Numbered from the stretch's first letter, positions 22,992-34,923 are shown. The stretch is DNA of 64,000 bases from Aldrovandia affinis (GCA_029706075.1 JAINUG010000011.1:3160501-3224500); one strand, 5' to 3'. Numbers and translations: made by a program. Notes: generated by a model not told the origin, from the sequence alone.

Positions 22992-24813
22992 AGTAAGGCT
23001 CTGAAGTTCATGTGTTTAAATGTGAGAAGCATAAAAATATTTGGAACTGGAGGCTGTCATGTTGAATGGGGGTTATGACATTGTTGGGACTACTGAGACA
23101 TGGCTTGGCGCAGCGGATGGGGATGAATATAATGTAGAGGGGTACAAATTATTTAGGAAGGATAGAACTAATAAAAGAGGAGGGGGAGTGACCCTTTATG
23201 TGAAAGACAATCTTAATGTGCAGGAAATTCCAGGTATAAATCATTAGTTTCTTGTGAGATCATGAGAAGGGCCTTAATATAGGAGTGTGCTATAGACCTC
23301 CAGCTTCAGACAGTAACATAAATAGTACGCCCTTTGGTAACATAAAACAAACCTGTGCTGAAGGAGACAATAATAATGGGTGACTTCCATTACCCCTCTA
23401 TTAATTGGGAGATAGTGACAGGTCAGGGCAAATGTGAAGAGGAGTTTTTAGATATGGTCAATGATATGGTCAATGACTGCTTTTTGGTACAGTCTGTTAC
23501 TCAGCCTACGAGAGGGAAGTCAATACTGGATCTGGTTTTGTGTAACAATCCTGATAGAATTTGCAGCACAGAGGTAGGAGAACCACTAGGGGCAAGTGAC
23601 CACAGTGCAGTTATTTTTTATATTTTTTGGCAAGTTAAGACAGCCTCCTCTAACTCTAGAATTTTTAATTTTAGACGAGCTGACTTTAATAAAATAAGAG
23701 AGAATTTAAGTAATATAGATTGGGTAAAACTTCTAGATTGCAGAACCGTGAATGAAAAATTGACCATATTTAAAAGGGTTATTGTAGATATACAGTGTAA
23801 ATTCATCCCAAAAGTAAGGAAAAATAAGATGAAAAAACTGTCTCCGCAGTGGATGACTAAATCTTTACAGGAGATTTTGAGGCAAAAGAAGCAACTGTAC
23901 AGAATATATAAAAAGGATAACTCAGAGAGAAACAAGTTAGATTATTGTAATATGCGGGCTAAGGCTAAAAAGGAAATAAGATCAGCTAAAAGGCGGTTTG
24001 AAATAAAAATTTCCAAGATGCAAAAAGTAATCCTAAGAAGTTTTTTCAATATTGTAGTAGAAAAAGGAAAGTTAAGGATGAGGTTAAGTGCATTAAGAAT
24101 AAGGAAGGAACTTTGGTTTATAATAATAAGGATATTGCTAACACACTAAACAGTTACTTTGTTGAGAGCTTTACTAGAGAAGAGGTTATAAATATGCTTA
24201 AATGTATAGACAAGGTACAGAATGTTTTGGAGGACTTTGAGATAAGGGACGTTGAAGTACTACAAAACCTACAAAAACTTAAGACAAATAAGGCAGCAGG
24301 CCCGGATGGCATATATCCCAGAGTACTTAAAGAACTTGGGGAAATTATATATAAACCATTGACAGATATTTTCATTCAATCACTGGAAAAATACCAGATG
24401 ACTGGAAGCAGGGTAGTATAATTCCAATATATAAGAAGGGGGACCATACTGACCCAGGGAACTATAGGCCTTTAACTTTAGTTTAACTTGCATCGCATGT
24501 AAAATGCTGGAATGTATTATTAGGGATAAGTTGGAATCATTCTTGAAAAAGAATAATATTTTAAGGGAGAGCCAACATGGTTTTTTCAAAGGGAGGTCAT
24601 GCCTAACAAACCTCCTGGATTTTTTTGAAGAGGCTACAAAGTGTGTTGACCTGAACCAGGCTTATGATATTATATATTTGGACTTTCAGAAAGCATTTGA
24701 CAAGGTACCACATGAGAGGCTCATTGCTAAAAATGAATTCAGTAGGAATTGCAGGAGTAGTTTCAGAGTGGGTTCATAATTGGCTTGCAGCCAATACAAA
24801 GAATAACAGTAGG
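22992..24813 (+). pseudogene. CR1-like ORF2: endonuclease and partial reverse transcriptase
   Basis: An AP-endonuclease starts at SKALKFMCLNVRSI (22992) and continues in another frame with YDIVGTTETWLG (catalytic Glu), GYKLFRKDR and GGGVTLYVKD. The 23355-24149 ORF then carries IIMGDFHYPSINW, ILDLVLCNN and GASDHSAVIF (the SDH catalytic block). The linker and RT domain follow: KTNKAAGPDGIYPRVLKELG (24280), a frame change, ESQHGFFKGRSCLTNLLDFF, and the first catalytic block DIIYLDFQKAFDKVPHERL (24664-24720). Several frameshifts are present (about 23040, 23250-23350, 24090, 24420 and 24480). Coding stops around 24813 without the second RT aspartates, so it is dead. Confidence 0.82.
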
Positions 24814-25237
24814 TGGGGCTGTCATGCCGAAATGTGTCCACCTGAAAAGAATGTGTCCGGATGACGTCATTGGAATTTTGGACTGTAGTTGCTATGCCAA
24901 CATGACAAGCTTGCATTCCTGAGTGACAAAACCCGGAAGAATGTGTCCGGGGTGTCTGGGTGATGTCATTTAGCTACGAATAAGCTGTACAGCTAAGTTA
25001 GCTGCCTTGCCACGAACATAATATATGAATTATAATATATAATTTTATTATAATTATATAGCCAGCTAGCTATGAAGATAATAATATGCATTGTCTGTTC
25101 AGCTGTACAGTTAAGTTAGCTGGCTAGCTACGAATATAATATATGGAAGTCATTACATTACAGCTAGGTGGCTAGCTACAAATAAATTGCTTGCTCAGTT
25201 GTTGTTTGCTCATAAAAATATGCATTGTTGTAAAGCT
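24814..25237. other. Unassigned insert between CR1 and the Tc1 remainder
   Basis: 420 bp with repeated phrases (aatgtgtccgg at 24850 and 24936; gctgtacag...aagttagctg at 24982 and 25103; gctagctacgaa). It looks like internal degenerate duplications plus AT-rich palindromic sequence. No coding sequence. It replaces the 3' end expected for the CR1 copy. Confidence 0.5.
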
Positions 25238-25439
25238 AGCGTGATGGTCTGTTCTTTTGCTAGATAGACTTGCACAGAGTGACAGTTACACGTTAATAGG
25301 GCCTTTTTTATAACTCTGAAATTATTTTCCAGTTTTTTGTCTGGAAAATGTACCATTTCAGGTTATTTTCTGAAAAATTTTGTAAAAACTGGAAAATGGG
25401 AAATGGGAAAATGTTCTAAAAATTTTGACTGGTGGAGTA

Positions 25440-27883
25440 TATAAAATTCTGAAACAATACTTTCAAGGCCTTACCTAACAACCATGTTTCTCAGTAGTCC
25501 CTGATGCTTAGCAGTCTGTGGATACAGCTATTCCTGAAAAATTAAGCTGTCGTGACATGAACCAGGGTACTTTGCAACAACATTTGTCATTATTCGTTTT
25601 GCATCACTGGTACAAAATGTCTAGCACCTTGGAGAGCACTATACAAAACATGGATACCACCATGTTTCAGATGTTATTAAAGAAAGAGGATTGTTGCAAT
25701 TAAGGCATGCTTTAGTAAATCAGACAGAATACTTAATTGGCCTAATTTACAAAATCTCCACCTTGTTTTGGCGTTTTCACACCAGGTATCCATATGCATG
25801 AACAGATTTAACTATGTATCTAAAGGAAAGTTGCGTAGAAAGAGTGACGTAACCCCTGCAAATTACATCCTCATAGTGCTATGACCCATTGTGACCGTTT
25901 AGTAAATCCAGAGGTATGGAGACCTTGTAGCGACTGCTTTTGCATTCTAAATTGCAATCTTTTTGTAAATCTGGCCCTGAATGTTTGCTACAGACAATTA
26001 AAAAAATATTAAAACCTCTTCAATTTAATTAAAAAGAGTGTCTTACTCTGGCTCTCCAATGAACACAGAACTAATCTCATGTATAACTTCTGTTAGCTTT
26101 TCAGTATTTACAAAATTAATAAAAGTCTTATTTTTAGTCTTATACTGTTTAAATTTCCATGATGATCTGATTTTATATCCGTGGTAGATTATATATTACA
26201 AATTCAAACTCAAAATAAAAACATTAATAACAGTAAAGGTACATATTGTAATCTCTTAATTTTCCCCAGGTTTCACAGCAACACAAACAAAAATCATATA
26301 TCTATGTGTTTGTTTTTATTGCATTTTCTCTGAATATACTACTACTACTATTACTACCACAACTAATACTAAAACTACTACTATTGCTTCTTCTGCAACT
26401 ACTACTACTACTTTGTGGATGATGACAAAAAATCAACACCATCATCATTTTTACATATTTAAGGTCTAGATTTAGGATTTTGGGTCATGGTGCCCGTAGT
26501 TTATGGTACTTCTTAATCTAATTATAATAATTCTCATACAGCAACCAATACGAGGTCAACTTCTCTTGGCCAGACAGCCTTTTTAATACAGGAAGTTAAC
26601 ATTTTACATGTCAATTTAAGCATTTTTTTTAAAGGCACTCATTCATAAATAAACGTATATTTCTCAAATGTATTTTCTATTTCTCTCTCTCTCCATTTTT
26701 GTGAAGCTACATCCAATATTGTAGACTATGAATTCTGTTGTGATATGGGCAATACCATACTGTTGTATCATAACCCTATGATAATCATGTTTTATATTTA
26801 CCAGTCTTTTAAAAGCCAATCTAGGACTTTCTATGTTCACATGTACCTGTCCCTATTGAAATATACATTAAATAAATGAAATGACTGGAAGCACTGGATC
26901 GATATCAACACTAATCTAGCTTCTATCTATGCTCCTCTCAAAGCTGGGTCCTGGAAAGAGTTAACCGAAAGATCCAGTGGTTAGATAAACTAGGCTCCCG
27001 GATGTAAAACCCAAACCACCTTACACAGAAAAAAGCTGATGTCAGGGAGATCAGTAAGCTGGGCACCTTCATTGATCAGGACATCTGATAAAACAAACTC
27101 ACCACTCCAGAGAGAAAAGAAAGATGAAATAAGTGGCAATAGGTCTAACTTGATGAGTAAGATGGAGGATGGGAAAAAAATATGAAGAGGAAGAATAAAG
27201 AAAACAAAACAATCATATCCAACGATAATAAATTAAAATGCAAAGATTTACCACATGGCCATAAAACAAGAGGAACAATCGAGCCGGACCTGCCAAAGAC
27301 ATCGCGCTGACCACATGGACAAAAAGAGCGCCTCGGTCCGAACGAAACAGTTGGCCGCCGCCGGTGAAAGGTGATCTCTGTCGACCCCCGACACAACGAT
27401 TCCGGGCCTCGCCGGCTTTTCATCACAGCCTGGAGATTACGACGGGCATAATGGCAGAGATAAAAGCCACGACTCCTTTCAGAAACGGTGAGATTACAGA
27501 CGGCCCCCGGGACCCGAGAGGCAGAGATTGCTGGAGGAACAAAGGCCACCAGCCTGTGATGAGAAGGTCAGGGTGTTGGGGGGGGGGGGCGTTTAATTAA
27601 AAGGATCGCACAGAGGCCTGCCCGCGCGCAGTGACAGGGCAGACGCTCTCCGAACACAGAGATTAAGTACAGTAATGAAACCTGTCTAGGGGAGAGGGAA
27701 AGCTGACAGAGTGCAGGCACCGTTTGCTCAGATGGGGAGCACTGGGCTCAGGGAAGCCACGTCCAATATTTTTTCCTTGCTGTTATTAGGAAAGTAGGTT
27801 AACATTGAAATGCCGGTCTTACTTTGTATCGACCACGCTGACTCAAACCACATGTATTTTTTCATGTCTGGAATCTTTTTTTA
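25440..27883. other. Non-coding; possible conserved element 27280-27560
   Basis: AT-rich sequence, including an imperfect ACT/CTA trinucleotide patch (26337-26415). 27280-27560 is GC-richer and unique-looking, with overlapping ORFs on both strands that have no family resemblance. A G run (27577-27589) follows. The patch around 27440-27500 is a candidate conserved non-coding element. No gene recognised. Confidence 0.3.
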
Positions 27884-28215
27884 TGCTTTTACCCCCCTTT
27901 TTCTCCCACTTGGAATGCCTAATCATATTCTAAGCCACACTCGCTTGAACCTCCGCTGTCAAGTCTGGAGAGTATAGACAAGCCCATGCTCCTCTCCGAA
28001 ACACGTCATGTCAGCCGCCGCTTCTTTGGACACCACATTCTACAAGTTAAGCTTGCACAGATGTGAGTCAGAGGAAGACACTATGTGGGCAGCTTTATAC
28101 TGGCAGACTGTGGGTGCCCGATTATCCAGCGGGGGTTGTTGTCACCTGGCCGATTGAATCCCTCCCTCCCTGGGTGACGCTACTGCCAAATATGCATTTC
28201 CTTGGGGGCTGCTGG
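27884..28215 (-). mobile_element. SINE-like repeat (minus strand)
   Basis: On the minus strand a body like tgtcttcctctgactcacat ... gacatgacgtgtttcgg ... gaggttcaagcg leads to a tail gattaggcattccaagtggg then gagaaaaagggg. Fish SINEs with a 'gattgggcattccaaattgggagaaaa' tail have this structure. The tRNA-like head (near 28150-28215) is poorly preserved and no TSD was found. Confidence 0.5.
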
Positions 28216-28254
28216 GCCTAGTCAGCTTTGGCACGTTCTAGATTCGATACAAGA

Positions 28255-28661
28255 TACTCATCCACAAACTATAACAGTGCATTAACAGGATGCAGATTGT
28301 GAGGCTCATCCACACATTAGAACAGTGCCTTTACAGGATGCAGACCATGGTGCTCACCCACTAGAATACTGTCTTAACAGGATGCAGACCATGGGACTCA
28401 TCCACACACTAGAACAGTGCCATTACAGGATGCAGACCATGGGGCTGATCCACAGACTAGAACAGTGTCTTAACAGGACCGTGGGATTGATCCAGACCCT
28501 CGGACAGTGCCTTAACAGGATGTAGACCATGAGGCTCATCCACACACTAGAACAGTGCCTTAACAGGATGCAAACAGTGGGGCATCGTACTAGAACATTG
28601 CCTTAATAGCATGCAGACCATGGGGCTTATCCACACACTAGAACTGCGCATTAAAAGGATG
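28255..28661 (+). repeat. 48-bp minisatellite
   Basis: About eight imperfect tandem units built on ctcatccacacactagaac, agtgccttaacaggatgcag and accatgggg. A short plus-strand ORF (28325-28525) is only the repeat read in one frame. Confidence 0.9.
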
Positions 28662-29017
28662 AGCCACGGGGGCGGCGGATAGCGTAGCGGTCTAACGTAC
28701 CATATTTTGACTGGTCCGATACAGTGTGCGCTGCCTGTCAGGGACGCGGTTCGAAACCCGTCTCTACCAGATGGGTAGATCGATCGATCGAGGCCGCCAT
28801 TTGGCTGTATGCCCCAGGGGGAAGGGAGGGATCTAGGATCTACTGGCCCGGAAAAAATTACTTGTTACCCGGAGGACGGGCGGCAGAATGAATTGAATGA
28901 ATCAAGGGTAAATTGAGATAAATAGAGGGTTTAATTGGCAACCAAATATGGGAGAAAAACTGGGAAAAATTAGAAAAAAATTTGATAAACTATAAATTTG
29001 AATAGAAATGATTTTTC
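28662..29017 (+). mobile_element. tRNA-derived SINE with a different head
   Basis: The head has an A box (gatagcgtagcggtc) and a B box (ggttcgaaaccc), then a body and a tail (gcaaccaaatatgggagaaa) ending A-rich. It is flanked by a 9-bp repeat aaaaggatg (28653-28661 and 29018-29026), the left copy being the last unit of the adjacent minisatellite. The tail resembles that of the SINEs at 18231 and 57723, but the tRNA-like head differs, suggesting a family with swapped heads. A GATC run (gatcgatcgatcg) lies within it near 28780. Confidence 0.75.
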
Positions 29018-29026
29018 AAAAGGATG

Positions 29027-32000
29027 CCAGTCACCACTTCAGCAGTAGTAAACTCTGGGTCAGTAGAGTGGCCATGCCTAGATAGACATGATTTGTGACA
29101 GTGCTGTTTCCATGAGGAGGAATGGGGATGGGGGGCAATGGTATTTTGTCATGTCTGGCCAGGACGACCTAGCAAAATGCTGCATATGTGAAAGGAAATG
29201 AGTAGCTGGGGATTCATCTGCTAGCCTCACAGTAGCCCCCTATGTATTTATCCTCCTCAGTACTGTATCCTCAGTGTCAGGATTAAAGATGTTACAGTTG
29301 ATTGGCTGGAAGTTTTTAACCATTTACTTTGGATAACAATGGTAAAATCATGTTCGATTATGTTCCAACAAGTTAATCACATAATAAGTAAGGTGTAATG
29401 ACTATGTATCAACATGTTATTACACAGCAATGAATGTAGGAGACTATCTGTGTCGAAAGCCCCTACTTTATAGATCCAATATTAGAATGGACTTATTTGA
29501 ACAAAATAATTATTCTCCAAGAAACCAGAGGCAAAAACACCTCCTCGTCCCAGAAAGCCATGATTCCACTACATTTTTAAAAGGGGAAAATGGATCTAAG
29601 ACTAAGATTAAGGGTGGATTCCCTAGGTGGTGAAATACAGTTGGAGCAAAGAGCAAATATTTGGATTGGGCTGTCACACTGGGTTAGTGCAGTGGGTGTA
29701 TCTGTGCTTTGAGGGGAACAGAAAGACAAGCGTTTGAAATGCCACAGGGGCTGTTTCTAATGGAACTCAGGAAATTGACTCTGTACATGAGAGTTGTTTT
29801 AGATCTCTTTAGTCTGACACACTGTAAATATCACAGAGGAAACTGTTGCAAATGTATTTTGATGCATTAAATGATAGCATAAAGCAATGTCTTATTAATA
29901 ATGTTAATAGCACAAAATATGTGTACTTTGAAGCCTTTTAAGTGATTAACATAGAGGCAACTGTACCAAACACATGTGAAGATGTGGCTAGATAAATTCA
30001 AAAGATTTTGCCTGCACAAATCTTTCTATGTGTGTGTTTGTGTGTGTTTACTCCCACACACAGTGAATCTCTTGGCACGTTTTTGGTTCTGAGTTCTGGG
30101 TAGAGCTGAGCCGGGCTGGTAGAGGTTTGGTTCAAACCGCACCCCATATTTGTGGAGCGGCGGGCTACCACTATATTTTAATGATAGGGGAAACACTCAG
30201 TTGATTTTCTTATTCCCTTTAACTCCCTTCTACTCTGACTGTGATGCAGACTTGAGGTATAGGAATTCCTGCCCTGGGTGGCCAGTGGAACTCATTCAGC
30301 TTAAGATGCTATTTTCTTTTTAGCTAGAATAGTCATTCTCTGATTGTATGTGCTGCTGCTATTTAGGCCACCTCTCTCTTAAAAAAATAGTTTTTTTATC
30401 TCACTGGGAATTCCTGGTAAATTAAAATAGATTCTTATTTTGTCATTGGATAAAATCTAGACCCTGATGATGTTCAAGGCTAGATCCTGATAGAACGCCT
30501 GCATGTTCGAATCCAGGTTTTACACTGTATCACATGAACACACAATAATGAGCACTTTGGCTTATTCCAGCGTATGGCTTGGTTTCAATAAAAGCATTTT
30601 AGCCTTCTGTTGTGATAATAATTGCAAATATGAAATATGCAATGAGGATAAAGTTGAGCATGTGTTCAACAATAGAAATGCAACACAGGCCTTTGAACAA
30701 GGGAATACAATGCAACAAAAGCCCTCCGTTTTGACAAATGATACCTTTTAAATTGCCTCAGTATTAAATACCTTTTTTTCTCTCCTGTTGTGATATCCAA
30801 AACTTTATAACAGGTTGTGACATGCTATTAAAGTCAGTGCCTCATTCAGATCAAGACCCACTGCCATCTGCCCATGATAACTTCTCAGGGAGTCTAGATG
30901 GCATCCCACGGCCAGTGACAGATTATGATTAAGACATTTCAACTTCCCTCCTCCTTTAAATTCCCTGGAGCCATTCTGATTTTCCTTTGGGACAATGAAT
31001 AATTTTTCACTTATCAAAATTCAATCTCTCTCTTTCTACTGGTTCCAGGAAAATAACGTTTTAGAATTAAATATATCCGCTGAGGATATACTGTATAATT
31101 GCTGAGGAATGCTGAATGACTTTTGATCCAAACAAGGTTTTGATAGCCACAGACAATAATTGCAGGAGAAAAGGTTGACCTTTGATTCTATCGATTCTAC
31201 CTGGGCATCTTTTAAAAACTGTGATTTAAAAACAGATTTGATACTAAACTGTTTGCAGCATTATACGCGAAGTGTGATATTTATCCATTATGATGCTGCT
31301 TGAGATAGTGTGTACATTTACGCAAACTAATTGTTAGGATAAGGTAGGAAACCATTTGTCAGCCGCAACAGAGAACAATACTGACTTCCTGACTTGAAGA
31401 AGGCGCAGTAACTCTGAAGAAGCTTGCATCAAGAAGCCACCTTATTTGTTCCCATCTACCTGTGTTTGCATCATAAGTCACTCCCGCGTTGACACTATTA
31501 GCTTTGTTTCAGTATTGGAAAAGTTTAGTTACTTTTCTCCTTTTGCCATTTTATTTTCTGTTAAAGGGATGATTTCACCATATACTGCATGGTAAACTGG
31601 AGGCGTTTCACAGTCGTGCATGAGCGCTTGGCTTGTGAGCAATTTACATTTATCAATGTTGATCTCTTGCAGACATTTATGTAACTGCTACGATAGTTTG
31701 ATAAATCACAATTTCCTAGTAAATACGAACATTCTAAATTTAGATCATAAGAAATATTTTAGGATTGTTTCTAAGCAGCAATAATAAATTATCCCCCTGG
31801 AGTTGTACCATAGTAACAAACGGCAAATAGTCATACCTCTTTTTTTCCCCCTTCTAACAGAAACAATGTGGCTCTCCTTATCAAAACCCAAGGTTAAAAA
31901 TGATTAAACTCAGAACACATACAAGCTTAAGCATCCACGTTGTCTAACATTAAGCCTGTATTATCAAGGAGAATGGATGCCACTGCTTTGATGATGCCAC

Positions 32001-33181
32001 TGCTTTGTTTTTGGTTGAAGCAATGGCTGCTTCTGCTACAAAAGTAGTTATCTTGAGTTAGAGTTTTATCTTCAGTTGCTCTTACCCATCTGTGTGAAAG
32101 ATTAAAGCACCCTATTTTTTTTTTTTTGCTCAAATAAATATGGATAAGGATAAGTGTTGCCTTCTTATAAATTCAAATAATATTTTTCTCATCCATTTTG
32201 GTGAACACTGAATGTTCAAATCCATGTTTATGAAAAAGGTAACACATTTTAATGTGAGTAAATGTTACGGACATGTTGCTTGAAATCTTGACAGATGTTC
32301 ATTACAGGCCATTTACAAAGAATGTTAATTTTGTCCTGTTGCACTGCTCTGTTGTCTACTACTGTATATTGTCCTATGCCATTATGTCACTTACTGCCTA
32401 TGTCTGTACAAAAAATACCCTCATTTGAAGACAATACAGCAATCCAGACTCATCTAAAACTAAATTATGCCCATTAGCTCATTTTTGTCTTTAAACATAT
32501 TCAGAAACAAATAATATTATTCATCATCAGCGTCCTTCTTTCCTTTTTAATTTGCTGCAAAACATGGCAATTCAGAGGATGGGAGCAATTAAAACTTGAT
32601 GAGTGGTGCTGGAGCCAAATGAAAAGATACTTCTTCTAAGGAACTTCATTGATTGTCTGCCAGTCTCTTTCCCCCTCCCCTCCCAATCCCTGCTCCTTCA
32701 TGATGTGTCAGAATTTCCCCCACAAGCCATACGCCAGTATTACCATCCAGGCTGACATAGTTAGAGGGTAACATGCAATCGGATAACAGACACATGAATA
32801 CATAAAACATGCTCTTACGTATTAAGGATGCACATGCACTAGCTATTGAAATTTCACAAGGTGTGTATTTCCACATTATATCGTAGCAGAAGAATAAACA
32901 TTTTGAGAGGTCAAATATACATATTGTGAAAATGAGTCGAGACTGTCACTCTCAACTATGACAGATTCTCAAGAAAAAATCTTGATTTAAACTCTGATTA
33001 AAAAATGTAGTCCATTGCATTTAAAAAATATATGGAGTTCAAGTTCAAGCCATTTTAAGGGGCAGATCATTTATGGTAGTCTATGTAGATTTAATTAGAC
33101 CACATGGATCCAATGTGAAGCAATACTGTACAAGCAGGAAGCAATCGCGGTTTGAACTTCGTTATTATTCTAAAAGCCTTA
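29027..33181. other. Non-coding stretch, no gene recognised
   Basis: About 4.2 kb of AT-rich sequence. Short ORFs (for example 29430, 30503, 31927 and 32295) show no recognisable domain. Sequence near 30165-30200 (taccactatattttaatgat) may be the edge of an old hAT element. No RNA gene seen. Confidence 0.4.
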
Positions 33182-33217
33182 CATTCAGTGGCCACTTTAT
33201 TAGGTACACCTTTCTAG

Positions 33218-34480
33218 CAGTGGTGGGCCGTCAGGGCCTGCAAGGCCTTCTCTGCTGGCCTAAAAAATATCTGAATCACAGACTGATGTTAATTATATTT
33301 TTTCCATGAATACTTATTAAATAATTCCAAATGGTCTGTCCGCTTCCTTTCATAGCTTTTCCCCTGATTGCGCTGCTTCCAGACGTGTATTTTTATATTA
33401 AAGCATTTAACCAATCACATTTCAACCATCATTTGTTGCCAGGGTCAAATAAATCTGCCTGGAGGCCTTCACAATCAGTTCTGCAGGCCCTGTAGCATAA
33501 AATAAGTGTTGATCAAACTGTTGCCTCAACCAATCAGATTTTGAGTTGGGGACACGAAGGCCTTCTAGAAGGCCTAGGTAACGTCAGCGTATTCACACCC
33601 TTTGATTAGATAGTCAGAGAGTGTCTGACTATGATGTAATGTGATTGGTTAAATGCTTTAATATGAAAATACACGTCTGGAAGCAGCGCAATCAGGGAAA
33701 AGCTATGAAAAGGCGGACAGACCATTTGGAATTATTTAATAAGTATTCATGGACATAATATAATTAACATCAGTCTGTGATTCAGACATTTGAGCGGACA
33801 TTTTCAGCCCTAAAGCGAATTAAAACTTATGCCAGAAATACGACAGGGCAGGCTCGACTTTCAGCATTAGCTTCGATGGCGATAGAAAAGGACTGAAACA
33901 CACGGATAATCTGTACGACAGAGTAATTGAACTCTTTTTGAGGAAAGAAAGGGGGATGGATTTTGTGTACAAATAATAAGGAGTTTTGGTGAGTAAAATG
34001 TTGCTATTTTCCTAAATAATATAGCAATTTTATGAGGTTATTATTGATTATTTTTTATGTGTGTCGCAGCTGTAGCACCCCGGGTTTGTTTCTTCAGTAA
34101 AGGCATTTATTCTGGATACACGAGTTATCTATCTTCGATGCAACGGCAACAGGTGTCTGTTCGGTTTGTTTTTGCACTTTGTTTATTTATCTTTCTTCAG
34201 TCATGTTTCATTCTCGTTCTGTTCCACGTCTGTCATTGTTCTTGTTCGAGTTCCTCTCCTTGTCTTGTCATGCACTTCGAGAAATTCTATGTTTCAGTTT
34301 TTTAGGGAGGAGGAGGAACGCATAAAGAAATCTGCGTGCGAATAAAGCGGAACGTGAGAAGCGTACAGAGATAGGACGAGAGAGAATGACAGCGATAGTT
34401 AGAAGCGTGAGATAATTAGTGATTAGTAGTGTTAGTAACTTAATCGAAATCCCTAATGTTAGTAGATTAGTTGGTTAGTA
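33218..34480 (+). mobile_element. hAT element, internally deleted, with a long inverted repeat
   Basis: Starts with the hAT-like terminus cagtggtgggccgtcagg. It contains a long inverted repeat: arm 33271-33420 is mirrored by 33639-33785 with few mismatches. Downstream is the hAT transposase C-terminus. The proposed right edge is only the point where Tc1 sequence resumes; no mirror terminus is visible there. The flanking 8-mers ctttctag and ctatatag agree at six of eight positions, so the TSD is uncertain. Confidence 0.6.
33789..33976 (+). pseudogene. hAT transposase C-terminal dimerisation domain remnant
   Basis: The frame reads FERTFSALKRIKTYARNTTG, then ARLSALASMAIEKD and a stop. After a one-base shift it continues DNLYDRVIELFLRKERG and MDFVYK with a stop. 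The FSALKRIKT(Y)xRN...RLSxLA pattern is the conserved hAT C-terminal (dimerisation) region, here of the type found in the ZMYM/KIAA-like hAT proteins of fish. The catalytic core is absent. The element is therefore a deletion derivative and cannot mobilise itself. Confidence 0.78.
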
Positions 34481-34827
34481 CTATATAGTACCCTTTGCCC
34501 CCAGAACAGCCTGAATTCTTTGTGGCATGGATTCAACTAGGTGCTGAAAACATTCCTCAGAGATTCTGGTCCATGTTGACATGACAGCATCACGCAGTTG
34601 CTGCAGATTTGTCAGCTGCATATTCATGTTGCGAATCTCCAATTACACCACATCCCAAATGTGCTCTATTGGACTGAGATCTTGTGACTGTGGAAGCCAT
34701 TGGAGTACACTGAACTCATTGTCATGTTCGTGGAACCAGCTTGAGATGACGTGTGTTTTGTGACATGGCACATTATCCTGCTGGAAGTAGCCATTAGAAG
34801 ATGGGTAGACTGTGGCCATAAAATTGC

Positions 34828-34921
34828 TTAAATGCCACAGCCTACCTGAGTCTTGTTGCTGACCATGTACATCCCTATGTACATGGTCAGCAACAAGACT
34901 CAGGCAGGCTGTGGCATTTAA
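34828..34921. repeat. Short perfect-looking palindrome inside the transposase
   Basis: Arms 34828-34872 and 34877-34921 (45 bp each, one mismatch, 4-bp spacer ccct) form a hairpin. The right arm is the normal transposase sequence and the left arm is an inverted duplicate. It is absent from typical Tc1 sequence at this place. Confidence 0.9.
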
Positions 34922-34923
34922 AC

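Larger units (their letters stand above)
21226..24813 (+). mobile_element. CR1-like LINE, 5' part present, 3' part missing
   Basis: A long 5' UTR (21226-21854) is followed by ORF1 (zinc finger, coiled coil, SGNH esterase) and ORF2 (AP-type endonuclease and the start of RT). This layout is that of vertebrate CR1 elements with an esterase-bearing ORF1. The copy stops just after the first RT catalytic block. No YADD block, 3' UTR or CR1 tail is present. LINE copies usually lose the 5' end, so the missing 3' end points to a later deletion or replacement. It sits inside a Tc1 element. Confidence 0.8.
20683..25439 (+). mobile_element. Tc1-like element split by a CR1-like LINE
   Basis: The left terminus after TA (20681-20682) is cactaccggtcaaaagtttt. 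The right terminus before TA (25438-25439) is its decayed mirror (aattttgactggtggag). Transposase-coding sequence runs to about 21225. The element resumes at about 25238 (gcgtgatggtctg ... gacttgcacagagtgac) and continues into the 3' non-coding end. Between them lie a CR1-like LINE and about 420 bp of unknown sequence. Removing these restores the same Tc1 layout as at 43741-44556. The catalytic C-terminal half is missing. Confidence 0.82.

Noticed and set aside
27145..27549. 134-codon minus-strand ORF in a GC-rich patch
   Set aside because: No domain recognised and a competing ORF on the other strand; more likely non-coding.
28325..28525. 66-codon ORF with a repeated peptide
   Set aside because: It is the 48-bp minisatellite read in one frame; 48 is divisible by 3, so the repeat stays open.
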